Below are positions 1 through 5,385 of a stretch of DNA of 5,465 nucleotides, one piece after another; the stretch's first letter is position 1; each line of letters begins with the position of its first letter. The position numbers were made by a program, and so were the translations under genes. The notes under the pieces were generated by a model. The model did not search any database. It was not told the DNA's origin and saw nothing but the letters and a program-made list of their open reading frames with translations. Origin of the DNA: Gammaproteobacteria bacterium (lineage in GTDB: Bacteria > Pseudomonadota > Gammaproteobacteria > Eutrophobiales > Eutrophobiaceae); the NCBI GenBank assembly GCA_014239225.1, contig JAAZZI010000061.1, forward strand, positions 1-5,465, read 5' to 3'.

Positions 1-608
1 ATGTCGGTTATCTGCATATTCCAGACATGAGTACGCTTGGAATTGCTGAATTTCATCGGGGATATTTGGCTCAAGTTGATCGCGAAGGTTTGATCGTCGA
101 TGCCCGCTACAATGCAGGAGGAATGGTTTCTCCACTCATTCTGGAAAAATTAGCGCATCGGCATTTGGGTTTTGATGTACCACGCTGGGGAACTCCGGAG
201 TCATATCCGTATCATACTCTGCGCGGACACTTGATTGTAATAGCCAACCAGTTTACAGGCTCTGATGGTGATATGTTTACTACAAGTTTTAGACAGTTGC
301 AGCTTGGACAGTTAGTGGGGAAACGAACCTGGGGTGGTGTCATCGGCATTGATGGGCGTTACCAGCTGGTGGATGGCACCACAACCACACAGCCTCAGTA
401 TTCCATCTGGTTTCATCATGCAGGCTGGTCGGTTGAAAATCATGGTGTTGATCCGGATATTCATGTGGAAGACACTCCACATTCTTATATCAATAATGAA
501 GATCCACAGTTGGAACGTACAGTTAAGGAAATGTTGCGCCTGCTGAAGGAAAAGCCTGTTCTATCCGTGAATTATTCTCCGTCACCAAGACGCCTGCTTC
601 CGGAGTAA
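1..608 (+). CDS. Tricorn-type S41 peptidase, C-terminal catalytic part (5' end outside window)
   Basis: This is the carboxyl end of a tricorn-like serine peptidase, a cytoplasmic enzyme family that cuts oligopeptides into smaller peptides. The frame is open from base 3 and reads VGYLHIPDM before the first internal ATG at 27, so the gene begins left of the window and that ATG is not its start. Visible family landmarks are HIPDM, the AEFHRGYL and LIVDARYNAGG segments, the nucleophile motif GSDGD with its Ser codon at 261-263, GKRTWGGVIGI, and VENHGVDPD with the catalytic-type Glu at 435-437. By comparison with Thermoplasma tricorn these match Ser965 and Glu1023 of the C2 domain; the Ser/His pair of the C1 domain and the PDZ domain would lie upstream. 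The domain seems intact and ends in a short basic, proline-rich tail. Its base composition is clearly richer in GC than the transporter genes downstream. The assignment is strong; the substrate is unknown. Confidence 0.9.
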   Translation, partial: VGYLHIPDMSTLGIAEFHRGYLAQVDREGLIVDARYNAGGMVSPLILEKLAHRHLGFDVPRWGTPESYPYHTLRGHLIVIANQFTGSDGDMFTTSFRQLQLGQLVGKRTWGGVIGIDGRYQLVDGTTTTQPQYSIWFHHAGWSVENHGVDPDIHVEDTPHSYINNEDPQLERTVKEMLRLLKEKPVLSVNYSPSPRRLLPE

Positions 609-757
609 TTAAACAATTATGGGAACTTCTAAAAATATGGACAAAAAAATAAACAGTTAATTGGACATGAAACATAGTGCGGCCTGTTAACAACGACTTG
701 AAATTACCGCAAGTTTCATAGACAAAACTTGAGTTAAAAAACAGGAACATTATTTTC
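609..757. other. Intergenic stretch after the peptidase gene
   Basis: No gene is supported here. The stretch is AT-rich and has no convincing GC-rich hairpin followed by a T run, so no intrinsic terminator can be called for the peptidase gene. The only symmetry noticed is a 7-bp inverted repeat, ATGAAAC at 667-673 and GTTTCAT at 713-719, with a shorter ACTTG/CAAGT pair inside it (696-700 and 710-714). The two overlap at 713-714, so they cannot fully form together. These are too weak to name. Confidence 0.4.
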
Positions 758-786
758 TTGACTTTTTTATATTTTTCTGATAAAGT
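758..786 (+). promoter_or_regulatory. Sigma70-type promoter of the solute-binding protein gene
   Basis: A -35 box TTGACT (758-763; five of six consensus bases) is followed after exactly 17 bases by TAAAGT (781-786; four of six). The spacer is very T-rich. Transcription would start near 793 and give a leader of about 110 bases containing the inverted repeat at 818-849. Box quality, optimal spacing and position make this the best promoter candidate upstream of the binding-protein gene. It is inferred from the sequence only. Confidence 0.6.
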
Positions 787-817
787 ACGCTTTTTGTTTG
801 CCGTGGGGGTAAATAAA

Positions 818-849
818 ATATTACTTCCAGTCAAGTCCGGAAGTAATAT
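818..849. repeat. Perfect 11-bp inverted repeat in the leader of the binding-protein gene
   Basis: ATATTACTTCC (818-828) and GGAAGTAATAT (839-849) are exact reverse complements around a 10-base loop. The element lies after the predicted transcription start and about 55 bases before the start codon. As RNA it would form a stable 5'-UTR hairpin; as DNA its two arms, with centres about two helical turns apart, could bind a dimeric regulator. It is not followed by a T run on the + strand, so it does not look like a terminator. Which role applies cannot be told from one sequence. Confidence 0.6.
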
Positions 850-893
850 CAATCTGGCATTTCCATTCAGGGCGTGCTTTAATATAATAAATT

Positions 894-898
894 GGAGA
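894..898 (+). promoter_or_regulatory. Shine-Dalgarno site that fixes the start at 904
   Basis: GGAGA lies six bases before the ATG at 904. The same frame is open from an upstream TTG at 892, but that codon overlaps the GGAG itself and has no ribosome-binding site of its own. The site therefore supports ATG 904. A signal peptide that begins directly with MRNFK supports the same choice. Confidence 0.75.
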
Positions 899-903
899 AA
901 AAA

Positions 904-2133
904 ATGAGAAACTTTAAACTTAGCATTGCTCTGTTGTCAGGACTGTTTCTGACTTTCAGTCCAATTGCCTTCGCTAAAGTGACTGGAAATACCATCACTT
1001 TAGGCTCAGCAATTTCACTTACAGGCAAGTATTCTACAAATGGATTGCATACTCAAAGAGGATATGACCTCGCTGTTGATCGCATAAATTCTATGGGTGG
1101 AGTGACCGTTGGTGGGAAAAAATATAAATTAGCTGTAAAATATTATGATGACGAGTCTACACCAGCAAGAGCTGCTCAGCTTGTTGAAAGATTAATTCTA
1201 CAGGATAAAATTGAATTTATGCTTGGACCTTACGGTTCTGGCTTAACTAAAGCTGTGGCACCTGTTTCTGAAAAGTTTGGTGTGCCAATGGTTGAAGCAG
1301 AAGGAGCATCACGCTCTTTGTTTACTCAAGGATACAAATACCTATTTGCTGTTCTTTCTACATCTGAACAATATTTAGCACCTGCTATAGAATTGGCTGC
1401 TGCTAAAGCTAAAGCTGCGGGCAAAAGTCCTTCTTCTGTCAAAGTTGCAATGGCTTTTGAAAATGATCCCTTCTCACTTGACGTGCGTGCAGGAGTTGTT
1501 GATGCTGCAAGTAAGTATGGTATGAAAATAGTTATAGATGACAAATTGCCTGCTGATCTTGCAGATATGTCAACTACCCTAACAAAAACAAAAGCAATTA
1601 AGCCTGATGTTCTTATTGTTTCAGGTCACTCCAAGGGAGCCGCTACTGCCGCCCGTCAAATTACTGAAATGAAGATTCAAGTTCCTATGGTAGCTATGAC
1701 TCACTGCGAAGCTGCTAAAGTTCAAGAAAAATTTCCAAATGCAGCTAATGGTTTCCTCTGCCCGACACAATGGGTTGAAACCTCACCAAACAAAGACAAG
1801 TATTTTGGTTCTGCAGCAGATTGGAACTCTGCTTTTAAAGCTGCTTATTCCAAACATTACCCAACGACAGTTCCATATCAATCAGCTCAAGCATCAGCAG
1901 CGGTTTTGGTTTGGAAAGAGTCATTTGAGGCTGCTAATAGCTTTGACAAAGTAAAAGTTCGAGATGCTATAGCGGCAACAGAAATGGAAACATTTTATGG
2001 CAATATTAAATTCTCCGAGAATGGGAATAACATTGCAAAACCAATGTTTATGCGCCAGATTAATGCTTCAGCTAAATATAAAGCTGTCATAACTCCTGAC
2101 GATTTAACTCATCCACGTAAGGCTAGTTACTAA
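904..2133 (+). CDS. Periplasmic solute-binding protein of a Liv/HAAT-type ABC transporter
   Basis: A 409-residue protein of the type 1 periplasmic binding fold (Peripla_BP_6, LivK-like). It would capture a ligand in the periplasm and deliver it to the LivHM channel. Residues 1-24 form a Sec signal peptide: basic start MRNFK, a hydrophobic core, and an AFA site before KVTG. The mature part starts with the family pattern ITLGSAISLTGKYSTNG, then RGYDLAVDRIN, a GGVTVGGKKY turn and YYDDESTPARA. After these comes GPYGSGLTKAVAPVSEKFGVP, the usual segment of the first lobe. The length fits the longer members of the family (E. coli LivJ/LivK are about 370). It has its own promoter and Shine-Dalgarno and is separated from livH by 545 bases, so it is probably expressed partly independently. 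Leucine-type amino acids, other amino acids, amides or urea-like ligands are all possible. Family is confident, ligand is not. Confidence 0.92.
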   Translation: MRNFKLSIALLSGLFLTFSPIAFAKVTGNTITLGSAISLTGKYSTNGLHTQRGYDLAVDRINSMGGVTVGGKKYKLAVKYYDDESTPARAAQLVERLILQDKIEFMLGPYGSGLTKAVAPVSEKFGVPMVEAEGASRSLFTQGYKYLFAVLSTSEQYLAPAIELAAAKAKAAGKSPSSVKVAMAFENDPFSLDVRAGVVDAASKYGMKIVIDDKLPADLADMSTTLTKTKAIKPDVLIVSGHSKGAATAARQITEMKIQVPMVAMTHCEAAKVQEKFPNAANGFLCPTQWVETSPNKDKYFGSAADWNSAFKAAYSKHYPTTVPYQSAQASAAVLVWKESFEAANSFDKVKVRDAIAATEMETFYGNIKFSENGNNIAKPMFMRQINASAKYKAVITPDDLTHPRKASY

Positions 2134-2144
2134 TAATATTATTA

Positions 2145-2174
2145 TTAAGGAGTTCTTTTACAAGGGCTCCTTAA
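2145..2174 (+). terminator. Hairpin directly after the binding-protein gene (terminator or 3'-end stabiliser)
   Basis: TTAAGGAG (2145-2152) pairs perfectly with CTCCTTAA (2167-2174). Inside, TT faces GG as two GU wobbles and CTT pairs with AAG around a TTAC loop. This gives a near-continuous 13-pair stem starting 11 bases after the stop codon. No T run follows, so it is not a classical intrinsic terminator. Hairpins at this place in transporter operons often protect the binding-protein message from 3' decay or reduce read-through. That role is inferred. Confidence 0.5.
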
Positions 2175-2185
2175 AATATATCGTA

Positions 2186-2245
2186 CTAAAGAAAATAGTG
2201 GATGGTGCAGAGAGAAAAGCATTCGTCTCAGCGTGCCTAAACTAA
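2186..2245 (+). pseudogene. Possible remnant of a PsiF-repeat protein (last repeat only)
   Basis: One frame ending in TAA at 2243-2245 reads KKIVDGAERKAFVSACLN. The pattern G-x-E-R-K-A-F-x-S-x-C-L is close to the end of the PsiF repeat as I remember it (family pattern roughly LKGDERKAFMSxCLK). That repeat occurs in small exported proteins, some of them phosphate-starvation inducible. There is no start codon with a ribosome site, no signal peptide and no first part of the repeat with its CN motif; the frame runs back into the hairpin of the preceding gene. If the likeness is real, this is the 3' stub of a deleted gene. The match covers only about 15 residues and could be chance. Confidence 0.3.
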
Positions 2246-2415
2246 GTCGAACCTTTAAATACACTCCCCAAAATAAAGAATAAGTACTGTAAAACAAATC
2301 CCTTGCATGTCAGTATGAAATCGATTGTATTCTCATTGAGGGCAAGTTCGTACAACGCAAAAGGCTCTTAGGTTTAGATCGTGTGATGACAAAGCTGGCG
2401 ATCACGAATCAGTGT

Positions 2416-2435
2416 GTAATTTTAATTACTTTTTT
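2416..2435 (+). terminator. Weak AT-only hairpin with T run
   Basis: GTAAT at 2416-2420 pairs with ATTAC at 2425-2429 around a four-base loop, and six T follow (2430-2435). The layout is that of an intrinsic terminator, but the stem is short and has a single GC pair, so activity would be low. It lies inside the larger complementary segment 2384-2445. Confidence 0.25.
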
Positions 2436-2451
2436 AGTGTCATCAATCTTG

Positions 2452-2480
2452 AAAAGGGGGCTCAGGAGCCTTTATTTTTG
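2452..2480 (+). terminator. Intrinsic-type terminator before the permease operon
   Basis: GGCT (2459-2462) pairs with AGCC (2467-2470) around a CAGG loop. Three GU pairs, G2456-2458 with T2471-2473, extend the stem. An A run precedes it and TTTATTTTT follows (2471-2479). This is the best terminator-like element in the window. It would end transcripts coming from the binding-protein promoter, or a small RNA made within the gap, and so leave the permease genes to their own promoter. Confidence 0.5.
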
Positions 2481-2586
2481 TCTTGTTTACACGTCCCTGC
2501 TAAGCTTTATGATACTAAATAACTTGTAAAACGCTATACAAAGAAAAATGTTACTATGTTCGCAACTTAATTGCTATTTACTGATT

Positions 2587-2614
2587 TTGAATATGATTCA
2601 TCTACAGGTATAGT
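2587..2614 (+). promoter_or_regulatory. Sigma70-type promoter of the permease/ATPase genes
   Basis: TTGAAT (2587-2592; four of six) and TATAGT (2609-2614; five of six) are separated by 16 bases. Transcription would begin near 2621, about 58 bases before the first possible livH start. The box lies downstream of the terminator at 2452-2480, which fits an independent transcription unit. AT-rich DNA gives many chance matches, so confidence is moderate. Confidence 0.5.
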
Positions 2615-2678
2615 CTAAAATTTGTAATATTTACAGTAAATCCTAAATAAAAATAGTTTAAAATTAACACAATATAAA

Positions 2679-3584
2679 ATGATAGATAACTTAAATTTAT
2701 TATTTGTATATGCCCCTATAATGAACATACAAGTGATATTAGATGGTATATTCGTAGGGGCTGTTTTTGCACTTTCAGCGTATGGCCTTGCACTTGTTTG
2801 GGGGGTAATGAATGTAAAAAATCTTGCACAAGGTGACTTTGTTATCATGGGAGGTTTTATTGCTCTAGGTCTCCATGAATATCTTGGTATACATCCAATT
2901 ATTTCGATACCGATCGTATTAATTTTAATGTTTGCTTATGGATGGGCTGTTTATAAACTTATTATCAAGAGGGTTATAGACAATGACATGTTCGTTTCTT
3001 TACTTGCAACTTTTGGACTTTCTCTTCTCATGCAACAAGTTATGAATTTGATATATGGACCTGAAGTAAGAATAATTGATCCGGAGCTTCCAATTTATGA
3101 ATTTTTTGATTTTATCACTGTACCAATGGCAAAAATTATATCATTAATATTAGCTGCAATTTTTGCTTTAATAATTACTATCTTCATGAAAAAATCAAGG
3201 ATGGGTCAAGCAATAAGGGCAACAGCTCAAGATGCACGAGCAGCAAGAGTTTTAGGTATTAATACTGATAATGTTTACGCCTTTACTTTTGCTTTAAATG
3301 CAGCCATTTGTGGTGTGGCTGGTGTAATGGTATCTATTATTTGGGTTTTACAACCTTTTTATGGCATCACTTATTCTTTGAGAACTTTTGCAATAGTTAC
3401 TGCAGCAGGTTTAGGGAACTTACCAGCAGTCATTGGAACAGGCTTTGTACTGGGTCTAATTGAAAAGTATACAAGCATTATTCTTGGAGTAGAATATGAA
3501 ATAGCAGCAGCTGTAGTAATGTTGCTAGTAGTCCTTATGTGGAGACAAATACAAATGCGCAAAAATAGACAGGCAGTAAGATAA
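2679..3584 (+). CDS. livH: LivH-type inner-membrane permease
   Basis: A membrane permease of the BPD_transp_2 / LivH family, one half of the channel of a branched-chain-amino-acid-type ABC importer. The longest form has 301 residues; LivH proteins are usually about 290-310. The sequence shows the family opening ILDGIFVGAVFALSAYGLALVWGVMNVKNLAQGDF (key motif NLAQGDF, residues 48-54), about eight hydrophobic segments, and the cytoplasmic coupling loop MGQAIRATAQDARAARVLGI (residues 175-194) that contacts an ATPase. The start is uncertain. Neither ATG 2679 nor ATG 2721 has a Shine-Dalgarno; family similarity begins at MNIQ (2721), which would give 287 residues, so 2721 may be the true start. The gene is very AT-rich. 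It overlaps livM by one base (TAATG), which implies translational coupling. The livH name states family; substrate is not shown. Confidence 0.9.
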   Translation: MIDNLNLLFVYAPIMNIQVILDGIFVGAVFALSAYGLALVWGVMNVKNLAQGDFVIMGGFIALGLHEYLGIHPIISIPIVLILMFAYGWAVYKLIIKRVIDNDMFVSLLATFGLSLLMQQVMNLIYGPEVRIIDPELPIYEFFDFITVPMAKIISLILAAIFALIITIFMKKSRMGQAIRATAQDARAARVLGINTDNVYAFTFALNAAICGVAGVMVSIIWVLQPFYGITYSLRTFAIVTAAGLGNLPAVIGTGFVLGLIEKYTSIILGVEYEIAAAVVMLLVVLMWRQIQMRKNRQAVR

Positions 3585-4639
3585 TGTCTCGAAATACACT
3601 AATCCTATATATTATAATTTTAGCAGCTTCTATTTTGGGGCCAATTTTGTTGCCTGCTTACACCCAACAAATGGCTATTCTATGGGTGATGATACTAATG
3701 GCGTCCACATGGGATATTTTAGGTGGTCAGATGGGTTACAACTCATTAGGAAACATTACGTTTTTTGGAGTTGGGATGTACTTATCTGCAATAATACAAA
3801 TATCGATGTTTTACGATGTAGGAGAATATACTTCAGCATTTGGTGCTATAAAGCCAGAATTTACTGACTCTCAGTATTTTACTGGGTTTTTTCTTGGGAT
3901 TATTGGAGCTGGATTAGGTTCTATGATTCTTTCATTACTTTTAGGTTTCATTGTTTTTGGTCTTCGAGGGCCTTACTTTGCAATTGGTACTCTAGGTGTA
4001 GCAATAACAGCAGGGCAAATAACAGGCACTATTGATTATATTGGTGGTGGATCGGGTATTTCTATGCCATTTTTTCCTGGCGATATTTATTTTCGTTCAA
4101 TCTTCTTTTATATTTTATGCTTTTTGTTAGCAGCTTCAGTTCATTTAATTTTACGTTGGCTCTATTCAACTCAGTTTGGATTGGCCATAAATGCAATCCG
4201 TGACGATGAAGATAAGGCTGAGGCGATGGGTATTCCAACCTTAAGATATAAACAATTTGGATGGGCAATAGCAGCCTTTTTCATGGGCTGTATTGGAGCA
4301 GTTTTTGGGAACATGGTAGGATTTATTGAGCCCATTGAAGTTGCATTTCCTACACCAACTTTTGGTATTTTTATGGTTGCAATGGCTCTATTAGGAGGTA
4401 AAGGAACTCTTTGGGGGCCAGTCATCGGAGCAGTTTTATTCCATCTTGTGAAAGAGACTACCTGGACCTATTTATTAGGTTGGCAATATGTTGCTTTAGG
4501 ACTAATTATTATCCTTAATATCGTTTTTTTCCAACAGGGAATTATGGGTTGGTTACAAACTAAATTCCCTGAAAAATTTGGTATTTTTATAGATGATAAA
4601 ACACATGAAGAAAGTCGCGTAGCTATGGACGATAAATAA
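3584..4639 (+). CDS. livM: LivM-type inner-membrane permease
   Basis: The second channel subunit, of the LivM family, 351 residues, forming a heterodimer with LivH. It has many hydrophobic segments and the LivM signature GYNSLGNITFFGVGMY (residues 51-66), equivalent to the usual GQ.SLGHAAFFGIGAY. FGLRGPYFAIGTLG follows, and then the coupling loop FGLAINAIRDDEDKAEAMGI (from residue 198), which docks on an ATPase. Between the segment after residue 66 and FTGFFLGI lies a polar stretch (about FYDVGEYTSAFGAIKPEFTDSQ). This is longer than the tight loop common in LivM and is probably an outer loop. A charged tail of about 30 residues ends in SRVAMDDK. Its ATG uses the last base of the livH stop codon and has no clear Shine-Dalgarno, so translation probably depends on re-initiation. 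It overlaps livG in the same way. Product confident, substrate open. Confidence 0.9.
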   Translation: MSRNTLILYIIILAASILGPILLPAYTQQMAILWVMILMASTWDILGGQMGYNSLGNITFFGVGMYLSAIIQISMFYDVGEYTSAFGAIKPEFTDSQYFTGFFLGIIGAGLGSMILSLLLGFIVFGLRGPYFAIGTLGVAITAGQITGTIDYIGGGSGISMPFFPGDIYFRSIFFYILCFLLAASVHLILRWLYSTQFGLAINAIRDDEDKAEAMGIPTLRYKQFGWAIAAFFMGCIGAVFGNMVGFIEPIEVAFPTPTFGIFMVAMALLGGKGTLWGPVIGAVLFHLVKETTWTYLLGWQYVALGLIIILNIVFFQQGIMGWLQTKFPEKFGIFIDDKTHEESRVAMDDK

Positions 4640-5385
4640 TGGGAAACCCAATTATAAATGTTGAAAACGTTTCTAAATCTTACGGGGGTGTTAAGGCAAA
4701 TATGAACATTTCCATGAAAGTGGAAGCTGGATCCATTACTGGTATTATTGGTCCGAATGGATGTGGAAAAACCACCCTGTTTAATTCTATTGTTGGCTAT
4801 CATGCTATAGATTCTGGATCTATTAAATTTGATAATCAGGAAATATCCAAACTTTGGGTGGGTGATATTGCAAGATTGGGTTTACTTCGCACTTTCCAAC
4901 AAACACGCATATATAACAAAATGAATTGTGTTGATAATATGCAAATTTCAATTTCTCACCGGAAGGGTTCGGCAAGTAAAATGTTTGCAAGCAGAAAGGG
5001 AGAAATTAAAGATAGAGCAGAGCATCTGCTAGAATTTGTAGGGCTGTACTCAAAAAGGAATCTTATTTCCGGAGATCTTTCGTTTGGTCAACAAAAACTG
5101 CTTGAATTTGCAATGGCTTTAATGAATGAGCCTAAAGTACTTCTCCTTGATGAACCAACTGCTGGCATTAACCCAACCTTAATTAATGGACTGATAGATA
5201 GACTAAGGAAGGCAAATGAAGAGCTTGGGATTACATTATGTGTTATCGAACATAATATGAGAGTAATTATGAATTTAGCTTCTGATATCTACTGTCTTTC
5301 TAATGGTAAAATGCTCGCAAGTGGAAAACCAAGTGAACTTCAAAATGATGAGCGTGTTATAGATGCTTATCTTGGAGGGCATTAA
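4639..5385 (+). CDS. livG: LivG-type ABC transporter ATPase
   Basis: A 248-residue cytoplasmic nucleotide-binding subunit that, with its partner, drives import through LivHM. All ATPase motifs are present: Walker A GPNGCGKT (residues 38-45), Q-loop RTFQQTRIY (Gln87/88), signature LSFGQQK (147-153), Walker B VLLLDE with catalytic Glu172, D-loop-like AGINP, and switch His205 in VIEHNMRVIM. The signature has Phe in place of the second Gly of LSGGQ, which is acceptable in this family, where LSYGQQ-like forms are common. The end SGKPSELQNDERVIDAYLGG is the typical LivG C-terminus. Length fits (about 250). The long insert between the Q-loop and the signature is also normal for LivG. It overlaps livM and the next gene by one base each (TAATG), so it belongs to a coupled operon. 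Confidence 0.95.
   Translation: MGNPIINVENVSKSYGGVKANMNISMKVEAGSITGIIGPNGCGKTTLFNSIVGYHAIDSGSIKFDNQEISKLWVGDIARLGLLRTFQQTRIYNKMNCVDNMQISISHRKGSASKMFASRKGEIKDRAEHLLEFVGLYSKRNLISGDLSFGQQKLLEFAMALMNEPKVLLLDEPTAGINPTLINGLIDRLRKANEELGITLCVIEHNMRVIMNLASDIYCLSNGKMLASGKPSELQNDERVIDAYLGGH
5374..5378 (+). promoter_or_regulatory. Strong Shine-Dalgarno for the gene at 5385
   Basis: GGAGG sits inside the last codons of livG, six bases before the ATG at 5385. Of the three overlapping starts in this block (3584, 4639, 5385) it is the only one with an obvious ribosome-binding site. This argues that the ATG at 5385 is the true start of the next gene despite its odd N-terminus. Confidence 0.7.

Larger units (their letters stand above)
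2134..2678. other. 545-base gap between binding-protein and permease genes
   Basis: No intact gene is supported. In order the gap holds a hairpin directly after the stop codon (2145-2174), a short PsiF-like coding fragment (about 2186-2245) and a segment at 2246-2359 where nothing is recognised. Then come a cluster of complementary segments ending in an intrinsic-type terminator (2360-2480), an AT-rich stretch, and a promoter for the permease genes (2587-2614). A small RNA or leader RNA could lie between about 2300 and 2480, but no known RNA family was recognised. Confidence 0.5.

Noticed and set aside
27..29. ATG 27 as the start of the peptidase gene
   Set aside because: The frame is open to the left edge and the upstream residues (GYLHIPD) belong to the conserved domain, so the ATG is internal.
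523..852. Minus-strand open frame of 109 codons covering the peptidase 3' end and the leader
   Set aside because: It overlaps a real gene, a promoter and the inverted repeat, shows no recognisable domain and reads as low-complexity AT-rich translation.
892..903. TTG start that would extend the binding protein by four residues (MEKK)
   Set aside because: The TTG overlaps the GGAG Shine-Dalgarno that serves ATG 904 and has no ribosome site of its own.
2202..2240. 12-residue open frame starting at ATG 2202
   Set aside because: No Shine-Dalgarno, very short, and it overlaps the PsiF-like reading in another frame.
2244..2253. GGTTCGACTT on the minus strand, resembling a tRNA T-loop
   Set aside because: The flanking bases do not form the five-pair T stem and no acceptor, D or anticodon arms can be drawn.
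2303..2335. TTGCAT ... TATTCT as a promoter for a small RNA
   Set aside because: The spacer is 19 bases and both boxes are weak, so it is not called, though an RNA in this gap would need some promoter.
2524..2541. TTGTA/TACAA inverted repeat
   Set aside because: Only five AT-rich pairs; expected by chance in such a sequence.
4468..4803. Minus-strand open frame of 111 codons across the livM/livG junction
   Set aside because: It is antisense to two well-supported genes and has no family-like motif.
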